Position numbers and translations under genes: made by a program
Shown: positions 18,482 to 28,060 of the stretch, one piece after another
How the letters are laid out: every line of letters begins with the position of its first letter
How positions within the stretch are numbered: the stretch's first letter is position 1
Source: Pseudomonas graminis
Lineage (GTDB): Bacteria; Pseudomonadota; Gammaproteobacteria; Pseudomonadales; Pseudomonadaceae
DNA length: 64,000 nt
NCBI RefSeq assembly: GCF_900111735.1
Contig: NZ_FOHW01000016.1
Coordinates: 1 to 64,000 of the forward strand
Direction of reading: 5' to 3'
The notes under the pieces: generated by a model
What the model was told of the DNA's origin: nothing
What the model saw: the letters and a program-made list of their open reading frames with translations, nothing else
Databases searched by the model: none

Positions 18482-19612
18482 TCAGACTGGCGGCTGGCGC
18501 GCGATTTCCGTGGGCGCTTCGTGGCCTTCGCGTTCCGGCTGAACGGTGCGCGAAGACATCTCCGCGCGCAGTTGCGGCAGGCACTGCGGGTATTGCCGGG
18601 CAACGAAACTGATCAGCCGCTCGCGCATGTGGCACCGCGCATCCCAACTGCGCGATGAGTCAGCAGAGCTCAACAACACCCGCAACTGCATCGCCTTGTC
18701 GGTGGTGTCCGTGACCTGCAACACGCAGACGCGGCCATCCCATAGGTGCGGAATCTCCTTGCAGATACGTTCCGCTTCCTCGCGCAGCTCCTCCAGCGGC
18801 AACGCGTAATCCACCCAGAGAAACACCGAGCCAATCAGGCTCGACGTGCTGCGCGTCCAGTTCTGAAAGGGTTTCTCGATGAAGTACTGCAACGGAATCA
18901 CCATCCGCCGTTCATCCCAGATCTTCAGCACCACATACGTGCCGCTGATCTCCTCGATCCGACCCCACTCGCCCTCGACGATCACCACGTCATCCAGGCG
19001 AATCGGCTGAGAGATCGCGATTTGCAGGCCGGCGATCAAGTTACCCAGTACCGGCTTGGCGGCGAAACCGGCGGCCAGTCCCGCGAGCCCTGCCGACGCC
19101 AGCAGGCTGGTACCGATCTGACGCACTGGCGGGAAGCTCATCAGAATAAGCCCGGTGCCGAACAACAGAACCAGCACATTCAGGCAGCGTACCAGCACCC
19201 GCACTTGCGTCTGAATCCGGCGGGCTTGCAGGTTGTCTTCGATGTCCAGCGGGTTGCGGATCGCCACCGCTTCGCCAATGGCCTTCACGCAGCTCAGCGC
19301 CAGCCAGGTGAACCCGGCCACCACCAGCATGCCGTTCAGATGCCGAACACCCTTGATCAACATCAGATCATCAGGCGCAGAGGTCCACACGGTTTGCAGG
19401 GCCAGCAGCGGGATCAGCCACAAGGTCGGCGGCTCGGCGCGATGAATGAGCTGTTGAGCGAAGACGAAGGACTTGGCCACGCGGCGGAGCAAGATCAGCG
19501 CGATCCAGCGTCCCAACAGTGCGATGCCAATCGCGATGGCCGCAGCCAGGAGGGTGTTGAGCCAGGGCAACGGCAGCGCGTTCAGCCAGGCTTCCGGGAG
19601 TACGTGTTCCAT
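18482..19612 (-). CDS. MscS-family mechanosensitive ion channel
   Basis: 376 aa from the ATG at 19612; TTG/GTG starts up to 19627 are possible. There are several N-terminal membrane segments, then the MscS pore helix region (TSLLASAGLAGLAAGFAAKP, Gly/Ala-rich, about 160-185) and a beta domain (QPIRLDDVVIVEGEWGRIEEI). It opens on membrane tension to release solutes in osmotic downshock. It is longer at the N-terminus than E. coli MscS, as in many paralogues. Monocistronic, convergent with the DUF945 gene. Confidence 0.9.
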   Translation of the reverse strand: MEHVLPEAWLNALPLPWLNTLLAAAIAIGIALLGRWIALILLRRVAKSFVFAQQLIHRAEPPTLWLIPLLALQTVWTSAPDDLMLIKGVRHLNGMLVVAGFTWLALSCVKAIGEAVAIRNPLDIEDNLQARRIQTQVRVLVRCLNVLVLLFGTGLILMSFPPVRQIGTSLLASAGLAGLAAGFAAKPVLGNLIAGLQIAISQPIRLDDVVIVEGEWGRIEEISGTYVVLKIWDERRMVIPLQYFIEKPFQNWTRSTSSLIGSVFLWVDYALPLEELREEAERICKEIPHLWDGRVCVLQVTDTTDKAMQLRVLLSSADSSRSWDARCHMRERLISFVARQYPQCLPQLRAEMSSRTVQPEREGHEAPTEIARQPPV

Positions 19613-19777
19613 AGAGGGGGTCACCAACAGGACGGTTCAAAGGCAAGAGGTGTGAGCTCCCTCGGTGCTCAATGTTCCCTGATCAACCCGCCGCCGCTGA
19701 AATCGTGACGGGCTGGAATCAGCGAGCCAGAGCATCCGACACGTTTACTACAAGTCGAATGGTCTGGCCAGTCCGGG

Positions 19778-21592
19778 CTAACGGCCCGGCGACGCCTGAA
19801 TGTCCAGCTCACGCTGCAACCGGGTCCTAAGCCGCCAGCACTGGCTGATCTTCTGCTCTCGCGAATAGCTCGCGCAGCGCTCTGGCAGCACCGCGTTCCT
19901 GCACTCCTTATCCATCAGTTCCATTGCCTGCTCGCTGCTGCAATCGAGCTGGCCGGGGAGTGCTCTCGCGGTCGTCTGTCCGGAGTTTGAGGTTGGCACC
20001 GGCTTCGGTGCCAACGGGTAGAGACTGAAATAGATCGCAGATGCAGCGATGACGATGATCGACAGGAAGATCTTGCGCGTGTTCACGTGCAGGAACCCTC
20101 TCACCGCCTCCCGGATTGGTGCGTAAATCTGCGGGTGGCGATAGGGCGACAGAAAGATCCACGCCAGCATCAGGAGCGAGTAGCACAGCAACGCGCCAAT
20201 CCCTTGGGAGTAGAGCAGCGCCCCAATCAACACCAGCGGTACCCCGTGCCGAACGACGAGTGCCTGCGACGCGGGCCAATGCAGCCACTCCGGAAGCAGC
20301 AGGTCGCTGATCCATTCATCAGCTTCTTCGATGGCCAGACACACCGGGCGCCAGGCGCGCATGGCGATTCGGCACAGGCCGGTCATGAAAAGCGGATACA
20401 TCAGCAACATCACCGCCGCCTTTACCCCGTCCAGCTCGCCCTTCATCATCTCGTTCGGGATCATGAAGAGAGCCGTGAACAGCACCCAGCCGATCCACGT
20501 CCAGACAGCCGGGTTCATCGGATCAACCCGTAAGGTTCTCCAGCCCTGCAGATCCGCTTCGGGGAAAACCTCTAGCATTTCGGGATAGCGATTGTTGATC
20601 GTCGAGCACAGCCGCTCGCAGGCGATCCACACATCCGCGGTGCAGAATCTTGCCAGTCGCAGCCGATCAACCTTGCGCCCCGGCTGGAGCACCAGCCGCG
20701 CGGCCTTCTCTTCAACGCTGTCAGTCTTGCCGCCCGCCAGCAGGCGCTGCCAATGTTCGATGTAGGCGTACTTCTCGCATCGCTCGATCAAATTTCGCCA
20801 GATGAACTCCGGCTCGGGAAACACGGCCTTGCGGTCATCCCACGCAAAAAGTTCGCATACCCTGTCGAACAGCGCAGCCGTCCAGCCTTTGTGGTTGTGC
20901 AGGAAGAACATCGCCCAGCGCTGCAATTGATCGCGGCGTTCCAGAGAGGCCAGCCAGGGTTGCTGAGCGAGCTCCTGCAAGCCCGCAAGAAACTGGCGCT
21001 CTTTGCCTTCGGCCAACGCGTGTTCGAGCCGCGCGCCTTCGCTGTCCAGCAATCGCTGTGTCAGCTGGATTTCCCGGTCTGCGCTGATGCGCAACGACTG
21101 CCACGGGGTCAGCCATTGCAACCGGTCGACGGCGGCTTTGAGCAGATCGCAGTCGGACGACTCTGCTTCCAGGCACCGATCGAGTAAGCGTTGCTGGAAG
21201 GGCAAATCGCAACCTTGTTCCACCGCGCGCTGATGCTGATGCGGCAGATTTTCTGCGGTGGTTCCTTCAACCAGCAGGCGTGCAGCCTGCCGCGCCAAGG
21301 CTTCGGCATCCTGTGCCGGATGCACGAGATCACCGGAATTGTGCGCAGACGTCACGGTCTGGGCCGAAAGCTCCGACGCACGACTCAAAGTCACCGTAGG
21401 CGAGTGGTCATCATCATCTTCTTCAGCACGGTTTCGCGCCAACTCAATCGCGCGCTCGTAGGCTTCTCGTAACCGCTGAAAGGCCTTCGGGTCTTCGTCC
21501 GGCCGAGTGACCTTCAGCAGTTTTGCATAGTGACGTTTGACGGTCCGCTCATCGGCATCGTCGCTCAGGCCCAGCAAAGTCCAAGGGTTCAT
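19778..21592 (-). CDS. Membrane-anchored J-domain protein (DjlB/DjlC-like)
   Basis: 604 aa. An N-terminal J-domain (about 1-55: NPWTLLGLSDDADERTVKRHY, then KVTRPDEDPKAFQRLREAYE) has RPD in place of the canonical HPD. A large helical middle follows, then several C-terminal membrane segments (about 360-400, 445-490, 520-540) and a short tail. It lies directly after the HscC-type Hsp70 gene, overlapping or nearly touching it, like the E. coli HscC-DjlC partnership, so it should recruit and stimulate that Hsp70 at the membrane. Start at 21592 chosen because the J-domain begins there; 21604 is possible. Confidence 0.87.
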   Translation of the reverse strand: MNPWTLLGLSDDADERTVKRHYAKLLKVTRPDEDPKAFQRLREAYERAIELARNRAEEDDDDHSPTVTLSRASELSAQTVTSAHNSGDLVHPAQDAEALARQAARLLVEGTTAENLPHQHQRAVEQGCDLPFQQRLLDRCLEAESSDCDLLKAAVDRLQWLTPWQSLRISADREIQLTQRLLDSEGARLEHALAEGKERQFLAGLQELAQQPWLASLERRDQLQRWAMFFLHNHKGWTAALFDRVCELFAWDDRKAVFPEPEFIWRNLIERCEKYAYIEHWQRLLAGGKTDSVEEKAARLVLQPGRKVDRLRLARFCTADVWIACERLCSTINNRYPEMLEVFPEADLQGWRTLRVDPMNPAVWTWIGWVLFTALFMIPNEMMKGELDGVKAAVMLLMYPLFMTGLCRIAMRAWRPVCLAIEEADEWISDLLLPEWLHWPASQALVVRHGVPLVLIGALLYSQGIGALLCYSLLMLAWIFLSPYRHPQIYAPIREAVRGFLHVNTRKIFLSIIVIAASAIYFSLYPLAPKPVPTSNSGQTTARALPGQLDCSSEQAMELMDKECRNAVLPERCASYSREQKISQCWRLRTRLQRELDIQASPGR

Positions 21593-21597
21593 GTCGC

Positions 21598-23292
21598 TTA
21601 CCATTCCCCTCGCTCGAAGCGTTCGACCTGCTCGCTCAGCCGCTTGCGCACCTCGCTGATCTGCCGCTCATCCTGCGTTTCCAACACGTGCTGAAACTGG
21701 CTGGCCCATGCCCCAACCATCTCGCGCGCTTCACCCAGGTACTCCTGATACAGGCGCTCGAGCTTTGCCGTCATGTGCGTGTTGACCTGCTGCTCGCGGG
21801 GGTGAGTCTTCAACGACTCGAGCGCTTTGAGGCGCTCTTGAATCTCGGCAGGCGTCAGCACGCCCGGGTTGTTTTCGATCACCAGCGTGTGCGCTTCCCC
21901 GGTCATCGGAATGCGCACGTCGGCTTCGAGAATGCCGTTGTTGTCGTAAGTAAACCGCACGTCCAGGTCGACTTCACCGGCGGGCCGGCGCGGCACCTTG
22001 ATCTCAAGTTCGCCCAAGGCCACGTTGTCCTTAACCTTGCGGCTCTCGCCCTGAAAGATCTTCACAATGACGAATTGCTGATGATCGCTGAGGGTGCTGA
22101 CGGTCCTGACCCGGCTTACCGGCACGACCGTGTTGCGCTCGATAATCGGCAGGTAATGGCCGCTCTCGAAATGCTCGCCGATGCGCTGGGTGGTTTCGAT
22201 GCCCAGCGTGTAAGGACACACATCCGTCAGCACCACTTCTTCCAGCGCCGAGTCGCGCGCCTTCAGCGCAGCCTGAATCGCCGCGCCTTGAGCGACCACT
22301 TCGTCAGGGTTGAGCGTGATGGAAGGGAAGCGCCCGAACAGGCTGGCGGTCAGCTTGCGGATCAGCGGCATGCGCGTGGTGCCGCCCACCAGCAGGATTT
22401 CATCCAGATCGGCGACACGGATGCGCGCGTCACGCAGCGCTCGTTCGATCGGCGCGCGCAGACGGTCCAGCAGGGGCGCGTACAGCTCGACAAGTTGCTC
22501 TTGGGTCACCGGCTTGCGCCACTCGCGATCGGCATGACGCAGCACGAAATCAACACTCGCTTCCTGCCCCAGCGCTTTACGCACGCGCTCGGCTTCACGA
22601 CGAAGGGATTGCCTCACCGTCAATGCGGCTGGAAATTCGACCTCCTGTTTGTGCAGCGCCACGAAGTGCTCAAGCAGCACGTTGTCGAAGTCCTCGCCGC
22701 CGAGGAAGTTATCCCCGGCGCTGGCGCGCACTTCCATCACGCCGTCGAACAGTTCAAGGATCGACACATCGAAGGTGCCTCCGCCCAGGTCAAACACCAG
22801 AAACGAGGTCTCGCCTTCTTTTTGATGCAGCCCGTAGGCCAGCGCTGCGGCAGTCGGTTCATTGATGAGCTTCTCGATCTTCAGGCCCGCCAGCTCGCCG
22901 GCCACCTTGGTCGCCTTGCGCTGCGCATCGCTGAAATACGCCGGCACGCTGATCACCGCTTCCGTCACCGGCTCGCCGAACGCCCGCTCGACGTCAGCCT
23001 TCAGGCTTTTCAGCACCAGCGCGGACAGCTCTTCCGGACGATATTTGCGCGCGCCGAGCTTCACTTCATGCGCGCTGCCCATGTGCCGCTTGAACAGCGC
23101 CGTGGTTGTGCCCGGATGAGTTTGAAGCCGCTCTTGCGCGGCCTTGCCCACTAACACTTGTCCGTCGTCGTCCAGCCCGACGACGCTGGGCGTCAACAGC
23201 TCACCCAGCGCGTTGCTGACCAATTGCGTGCCGCCATCGCGCCAGACGGCGACCAGGCTGTTGGTGGTGCCGAGATCTATACCGACGATCAT
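21598..23292 (-). CDS. hscC: HscC-type Hsp70 chaperone
   Basis: 564 aa, shorter than DnaK (about 640) and without the DnaK C-terminal tail. The ATPase motifs are all present: [14 protein letters not shown] (about 4-17), [25 protein letters not shown] and [12 protein letters not shown] substrate-binding domain follows with the lid region truncated, as in HscC. It probably works as a specialised chaperone with the membrane-bound J-protein encoded next to it. Clients are unknown. Confidence 0.92.
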   Translation of the reverse strand: MIVGIDLGTTNSLVAVWRDGGTQLVSNALGELLTPSVVGLDDDGQVLVGKAAQERLQTHPGTTTALFKRHMGSAHEVKLGARKYRPEELSALVLKSLKADVERAFGEPVTEAVISVPAYFSDAQRKATKVAGELAGLKIEKLINEPTAAALAYGLHQKEGETSFLVFDLGGGTFDVSILELFDGVMEVRASAGDNFLGGEDFDNVLLEHFVALHKQEVEFPAALTVRQSLRREAERVRKALGQEASVDFVLRHADREWRKPVTQEQLVELYAPLLDRLRAPIERALRDARIRVADLDEILLVGGTTRMPLIRKLTASLFGRFPSITLNPDEVVAQGAAIQAALKARDSALEEVVLTDVCPYTLGIETTQRIGEHFESGHYLPIIERNTVVPVSRVRTVSTLSDHQQFVIVKIFQGESRKVKDNVALGELEIKVPRRPAGEVDLDVRFTYDNNGILEADVRIPMTGEAHTLVIENNPGVLTPAEIQERLKALESLKTHPREQQVNTHMTAKLERLYQEYLGEAREMVGAWASQFQHVLETQDERQISEVRKRLSEQVERFERGEW

Positions 23293-23632
23293 GCCGAACG
23301 TGCTCCTTGCGGGACTGCTGTGTGACTGTCCGATTAAATGAAAATGACGCTGTAGGTAAAAAGTATCGGCGAAAGGCTGCGCGGCTTTAGGTCAGGGGTG
23401 CTGCGCTTTCTGCGTTGGAGGGGGTTCGTCGGGATGCGCTGCTGGCATTGCGTTAGTCGCGAAGGTAGCGATCGAACGCTTTACCTGTGATGTTGGCGTA
23501 GCTCTCCCCGCAGGACTGGCTGCGGGGGTTTTGAATGGCCATGGCATTGCCGGCGCAACACCATGGCAGAGCGCTTCGTCTTTCACACAACGAGGCAATG
23601 AAAGTGACGACGCTCTGTGGTCCGTCTTGGCG
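23293..23632. other. Intergenic region, no gene seen
   Basis: No credible gene. It holds the promoter region of hscC and a hairpin CCCCGCA (23506-23512) / TGCGGGG (23521-23527) followed by GTTTTG on the plus strand, which may act as a weak terminator. Confidence 0.5.
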
Positions 23633-24052
23633 TTAGCAGCCTTTGAACGGGTTCCAGCCTTGTTCGCCTTTAACTTCCTTGAGGTAGTAGGCGAAGTTCG
23701 TGGTCCTTGCATAGAAGGCGTTTATGGCAATGCCGATAGCAAGATCCAACTGTTTGGCGTAGGCAAAGCCGGTTGCGGAATAGAAGATTTCCGCCACCAC
23801 GCTGACGGCCAGCAAAAGGCCGATCAGCGTCAGGTTTTTTTTCCACAAGCCCAGGACGAACAGGTAAATCGGGCCGAAGAAAAACGCGATGATGTTCGCG
23901 TTGATCTTGATCCTCTGCCGGAGAGGCAGTTTCAGCCATGCGGGCTTGAACGTTGGGGAGTTCGGCCCGCCATGCTCGTCAAAAAATGCGAAACGTTGCT
24001 GCCATTTCTCGCTGTAGACGTCGCGGCTTTGTACTTGATCTGTCGTGTTCAT
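23633..24052 (-). CDS. DUF2628 membrane protein
   Basis: 139 aa. A hydrophilic start (about 1-45; WQQRFAFFDEHGGPNSPTFK, RQRIKINANI) is followed by about three membrane segments (FFFGPIYLFVLGLW, LTLIGLLLAVSVVAEIFY, DLAIGIAINAFYARTTN). This arrangement matches DUF2628, inner-membrane proteins of unknown role often found near stress genes. AAGGAA lies before the ATG. Confidence 0.82.
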   Translation of the reverse strand: MNTTDQVQSRDVYSEKWQQRFAFFDEHGGPNSPTFKPAWLKLPLRQRIKINANIIAFFFGPIYLFVLGLWKKNLTLIGLLLAVSVVAEIFYSATGFAYAKQLDLAIGIAINAFYARTTNFAYYLKEVKGEQGWNPFKGC

Positions 24053-25006
24053 GTTGGTTTTCCTTGAGGTCCTTGGGTGGTGTTTTCTTCCCGGATATCC
24101 TGGGTCTTGCTTGTTGTTATGCGTTGCTGACTGCCCGGTTTGCGGCGATTACGATTTTGACGCTTAAGTCCCCGGCACGTCGCTGGCAGCCTTTTATAGT
24201 AGGAAAGCTCCTACAAGCGGAATTTTTTCTCGTTTTTGTTACAGATTCGACGATTTGACGCCTGTCCTCCGCTCAGGCCTGCCAACCCTCGGATCCTGAT
24301 GCACCGGCCCTTCACTTTATCGATTTTGGTGTTCGCGCCCCGTCGGCTTAGAGCGCTGCTGGGTGGAGACCGAGAGCCGATGATCCAAGCCATTCCCGAG
24401 CGAGTGGAATGGGGTCTGAAGTTGGTTCAAGCCGCCGGTTTACTGAAGTGAGTGTCTTGAGTTCTAACGGCTTGCCAGGCAATGGATCTGAATGGCAGTA
24501 ACTCTCGCAAGTAGGAAAGGGATATCAGTTAAACGCGACCCATGTGAGGGCTGGTTGGTTCAACTCTCAATGCACTGATATTTAAGTTCGAAGTTGCCAT
24601 GTGATTGCCGGCACTCTCACTTAATAAGAAGAGTAACTGTCTTTCGTGTTTGGCTTAATCTGTCCCATCCACCAATGGGAACTCTCCCGCGCTATCCTGC
24701 CTTGGAATAACCGCCCTTTGCGCTTCTGGCTCGGGCCAGGCACCCGTCCGAGCCCCTAAAGCCCGAATCGATCCCCAGTCCCCGGCCAACGCGCCCGACC
24801 ATCGGCCGCCCAAAAAAATAGGACCGGCATGTTGAACTTTTTATCCTGGATAGTTTCGCCGATAAAAATGAGTTATTAAGTCGATAGTGCATGGAAAAAG
24901 TGATTTTTCACTAAAGTTTCTTTTTGCGTGGCCGAAGTTTAAAGCTGTAGGAATGGCATGGAGTGGCCCTCTCCTATGTCGACACCTAAAACTCTCAGAG
25001 GGCGCC
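24053..25006. other. 954-bp intergenic region, no gene seen
   Basis: I see no supported gene. A small palindrome (GTAGGA-AAGC-TCCTAC, 24199-24214) resembles half of a REP unit. Near the right end is a flagellar-type -10 box. The rest is ordinary GC-rich sequence with no repeats I could detect. Confidence 0.5.
24858..24865 (+). promoter_or_regulatory. FliA (sigma-28)-like -10 box upstream of the chemoreceptor
   Basis: GCCGATAA is an exact match to the sigma-28 -10 element and lies about 140 bp before the chemoreceptor start. Chemoreceptor genes are usually FliA-dependent. The expected -35 (TAAA-like) is not clear at the right distance, so the call is tentative. Confidence 0.4.
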
Positions 25007-26911
25007 ATGCTAAAGAACATATTAATCAACATGACCGTCAGGTCGAAGCTAGTACTCGGCTTCACCCTGGTGATCATTTTTACTGTCCTTATCGCCCTGA
25101 CGGGTTGGACAGGAATCTCCTCACTCAGCGAGCGAAGCGAGCGCGTGTCTGACATCGCGAAGCTCACCACGCTGACGCGGGACATGCGCATCGCGCGGCT
25201 GGTCTACGCCCAGAATTCTGATGACGCCAATGCTGCCACTTGGCTTAAAGCCTACGACAATCTCGACGGTCATTTGGCGTATCTTCGCGAAATACTGGAT
25301 TCCGAGCTCAATATTCCCCATGTAAAAACCGCATCCGCCGCGATGACTGCCTACAAAGGTTTTTACAACGACATCATCAATGCGACCCACGCTCGCGAAG
25401 CCAGTCGAGTCGTATTTGGCAGCAACGGCGACGATGCAGCGGCGGCGCTGCAACGCCTTGACGCCTTCGCCAGCTCGCCTGAGGGTACGTCCGAGCAGCG
25501 AGATGCAATCAGGCAAGCGCTGACACTTTTTCAGAAAATGCGCTTTGATGTGCGTGGGTACACGTTCACGCTAAAGCCTGAGGCGCAGCAACTGGCGATC
25601 GCTTCAATCGCCGCTGCCATGAACAATACCCAATCCCTGCAAGCCGCTGGATTTCAACCTGACGTCATCAAAGGCCTCCAGGCTTCCCTGAGTAAATACC
25701 AGGCTGCCATTGCTCAGTTTTCAGAGTCCCAGGCCGCGATTGACAAAGGGCAGGGGGGCATCACGAAAAACATCGAAATCCTGCTGAGTTCCGCCGATCA
25801 GTTGGCGCAAAACCAGGTTTCGCTGCGTATCGAGGACGTCGGTCAAGCCAACAAGATGCTGATTATCTGGCTGAGCATTGCTCTCATCATCAGCGCATTG
25901 GCTGCATGGATCATCACCCGCGTCATCGTCGGGCCGCTTCGCGAGGCACTGCAGTTGGCTGATCGGGTAGCAAACGGTGATCTGACCTACAGCGAAGTCA
26001 CGACAAGGCGAGATGAGCTTGGTCTGCTGCAAACCAGCATGCAAAGAATGACCTCAAACCTGCGGCAATTGATGGGTGGCTTGCGTGACAGCGTCACTCA
26101 GATCGCGAGCGCTGCCGAACAGTTGTCGGCAGTCACCGAGCAGACCAGCGCAGGGGTCAACAGTCAGCGAACCGAAACCGACCAAGTTGCAACAGCCATG
26201 AACCAAATGGCCGCCACTGTTCAGGAAGTGGCGAGAAACGCAGAGCAGGCGTCAGATGCGGCGGTCAGCGCCTCCAAAGAGGCCCGCGATGGCGATGCAG
26301 TTGTCGCCAAGGCCGTGCTCCAGATTGAAAAACTCGCGACAGAAGTCGGCTATTCGAAGACCGCGATGGATGAGCTCAAGCAAGAGAGCAACAAGATCGG
26401 CGGCGTGCTTGATGTGATCAAGGCCGTTGCCGAGCAAACCAACTTGCTGGCGCTCAACGCTGCCATCGAAGCCGCACGCGCTGGCGAAGCCGGACGAGGG
26501 TTTGCGGTTGTTGCGGACGAGGTGAGAAGCCTGGCGCAGCGCACCCAGGCGTCGACCGAAGAAATTGCAACATTGATTGGTGGTTTGCACACCCGAACCG
26601 CTCAGGTTGCGGCCACACTGGAAAACAGTCGCCTGCTGACTGACAACAGTGTGGAGCTGGCGCGGGATGCGGGGGCTTCGATCGGCAACATCAGTCGATC
26701 AATTTCGACCATCGAATCAATGAACCAGCAAATCGCCGCCTCTGCTGAAGAGCAAAGTGCCGTGGCTGAAGAGATTAATCGCAGTGTTCTCAGTGTGAGG
26801 GACATCTCCGAACAGACCGCTTCCGCCAGTGAACAGACTGCCGCCTCCAGCGTTGAGCTGGCGCGTTTGGGTGTGCATCTGCAGGGGTTGGTGAGTAAGT
26901 TTGTTGTGTAA
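25007..26911 (+). CDS. Methyl-accepting chemotaxis protein
   Basis: 634 aa from [15 protein letters not shown] (25007, AGAGGG upstream). TM1 at about 13-35; a helical periplasmic ligand domain of about 250 residues; TM2 ([20 protein letters not shown], about 285-305); HAMP; then the signalling domain with the highly conserved hairpin tip [20 protein letters not shown]. It senses a small ligand in the periplasm and controls CheA through CheW. The large periplasmic domain is helical, and the ligand is unknown. There is no C-terminal CheR pentapeptide. Confidence 0.93.
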   Translation: MLKNILINMTVRSKLVLGFTLVIIFTVLIALTGWTGISSLSERSERVSDIAKLTTLTRDMRIARLVYAQNSDDANAATWLKAYDNLDGHLAYLREILDSELNIPHVKTASAAMTAYKGFYNDIINATHAREASRVVFGSNGDDAAAALQRLDAFASSPEGTSEQRDAIRQALTLFQKMRFDVRGYTFTLKPEAQQLAIASIAAAMNNTQSLQAAGFQPDVIKGLQASLSKYQAAIAQFSESQAAIDKGQGGITKNIEILLSSADQLAQNQVSLRIEDVGQANKMLIIWLSIALIISALAAWIITRVIVGPLREALQLADRVANGDLTYSEVTTRRDELGLLQTSMQRMTSNLRQLMGGLRDSVTQIASAAEQLSAVTEQTSAGVNSQRTETDQVATAMNQMAATVQEVARNAEQASDAAVSASKEARDGDAVVAKAVLQIEKLATEVGYSKTAMDELKQESNKIGGVLDVIKAVAEQTNLLALNAAIEAARAGEAGRGFAVVADEVRSLAQRTQASTEEIATLIGGLHTRTAQVAATLENSRLLTDNSVELARDAGASIGNISRSISTIESMNQQIAASAEEQSAVAEEINRSVLSVRDISEQTASASEQTAASSVELARLGVHLQGLVSKFVV

Positions 26912-27045
26912 GCGGCTGGGAAGGTGATCATCCAGTCACTGGAGGATCAGACGCCTGAACGCTTGTAGAACATCGGGCTTTCGGAGCAGGCAGCCCGATC
27001 CTCTGCCTTCGAGCGCGTCACTTGAACGCACTGCACAGCGAGCGT

Positions 27046-27333
27046 TTACCTGGTGCGTACGGAGGCTTTTTGATAAGCCGCTTCGCCTTCTCGTTTAGCG
27101 ACGGCGACTACCAAGACTACGATTTCAAGCTCGATCACCTGATACACCAGCCGGTACCCGCTGCTACGGACTTTGATCTTGTAGCAATTAGGTAACGTAT
27201 GAAGTCGATTGGCTTCGACGCAGGGATTCAGCAATACAGCTGCGAGTTTTTTCTTCAATTGCTCCCTGACTGTATCGCCGAGCTTGCGCCATTCCTTCAG
27301 CGCACGAGCATCAAACTCCAGCCTATAACTCAT
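27046..27333 (-). CDS. relE: RelE-family toxin
   Basis: 95 aa, starting MSYRLEFDARALKEWRKLG, the common RelE opening, with the conserved KVRSSGYRLVYQV beta-strand pair and the usual basic C-terminus. It should cleave mRNA in the ribosomal A-site. It overlaps the antitoxin gene by 11 bp (27323-27333), antitoxin first, the RelBE order. Confidence 0.9.
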   Translation of the reverse strand: MSYRLEFDARALKEWRKLGDTVREQLKKKLAAVLLNPCVEANRLHTLPNCYKIKVRSSGYRLVYQVIELEIVVLVVAVAKREGEAAYQKASVRTR

Positions 27334-27562
27334 CCAGCGAAACCTTAACGCGCTGCGGCGCTGCAAGGCGCTCGCGCGCCACGGAGATCAACGCTTCGTC
27401 TTCTTGAGTTAGGAGGACCGGACGGAACGGGAGTTGACCACGCTCGGCCACGTACTGCAGGGCCTGGCGCATAAGGTCGGACGGAGTAACGCCTAGACGC
27501 TCCAGCTCTCGGTAGGCGCGAGCCTTGAGTTCGTCATCGACGCGAACATTGATGGAAGCCAT
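27323..27562 (-). CDS. relB: RelB/DinJ-family antitoxin
   Basis: 79 aa; MASINVRVDDELKARAYREL is the ribbon-helix-helix start typical of RelB/DinJ, followed by TPSDLMRQALQYVAE. The C-terminal part wraps the toxin. The start at 27562 was chosen over an ATG at 27583 because it matches the family. The pair lies just outside the tRNA-linked island boundary. Confidence 0.88.
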   Translation of the reverse strand: MASINVRVDDELKARAYRELERLGVTPSDLMRQALQYVAERGQLPFRPVLLTQEDEALISVARERLAAPQRVKVSLDEL

Positions 27563-27702
27563 AAGTTGAGCCCGTAAAGACATTTGTCGTTACGTTAGAC
27601 GCATCGTCCATCCTTGGCAAGGCGATGCGACGGATAGCGCGTACCTTTGAGGATGGATCTAGCGTGGGATTGAGTCGGACACCTTTACGAACGCTCAGGT
27701 AC

Positions 27703-27728
27703 AAAAAAGCCCGCTCAAAGGCGGGCTT
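27703..27728 (-). terminator. Intrinsic terminator (ancestral tRNA-Arg terminator)
   Basis: On the minus strand the stem AAGCCCGC / GCGGGCTT is followed by six Ts. It lies about 50 bp beyond the leftmost tRNA-Arg fragment, where the terminator of tRNA-Arg would have been before the islands inserted. Confidence 0.75.
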
Positions 27729-27778
27729 CTTCGTCTGTAGCGGATTTCCAGAACCCATTGCGCGAACTGGAATCAATA

Positions 27779-27802
27779 ATGGTGCACCTGACGGGATTCG
27801 AA
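27779..27802 (-). repeat. Distal att remnant: 24-bp copy of the tRNA-Arg 3' end
   Basis: 24 bp identical to 50583-50606 (CCA end and T-arm of tRNA-Arg), diverging afterwards. It is the outer left boundary of the integrated region and the end of element A. Confidence 0.8.
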
Positions 27803-27839
27803 TAAATCCATCAACTCACTGAAAAATAAATACTTTATT

Positions 27840-28060
27840 AAGGGGGGGCGGGTTTTAGAGATACAGTCCGGGATACATGGTGCTTGGAGCAGCGGTGAAA
27901 AGAGGAGAGATGGCCTCATCTCTTAGTGTGTGCCCAAACCGATGGAAAGGGCTCCCAAGCAGACACCTAGCATGTTGTTGATCCGTGTCTCATACCTGAG
28001 TAACCGTGCCGAAGCCCGTAGAGAGCATATTGGCCATCTCCCGGAAATGATTAAGCGGCA
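27840..28060 (-). ncRNA. Candidate DRT3 non-coding RNA with CACACAC template
   Basis: This gene-free stretch directly follows the second reverse-transcriptase gene. On the minus strand it shows a 6-bp hairpin (AGACAC/GTGTCT, 27961-27966 with 27985-27990), a single-stranded-looking GGGCACACACTAAG at about 27924-27935, and right after it a perfect 7-bp hairpin AGAGATG/CATCTCT (27906-27912 with 27917-27923). As I recall, DRT3 systems carry an ncRNA with an ACACAC template copied by Drt3a. Position, structure and motif fit; ends and expression are unknown. Confidence 0.45.

Noticed and set aside
19778..21592. J-domain with RPD in place of HPD as a broken gene
   Set aside because: The rest of the J-domain is good and the pairing with hscC is kept. 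I believe this RPD form is common in this subfamily, so it is not counted as damage.
21688..23154. 488-codon plus-strand open frame opposite hscC
   Set aside because: Fully antisense to the conserved Hsp70 gene, with no recognisable domain.
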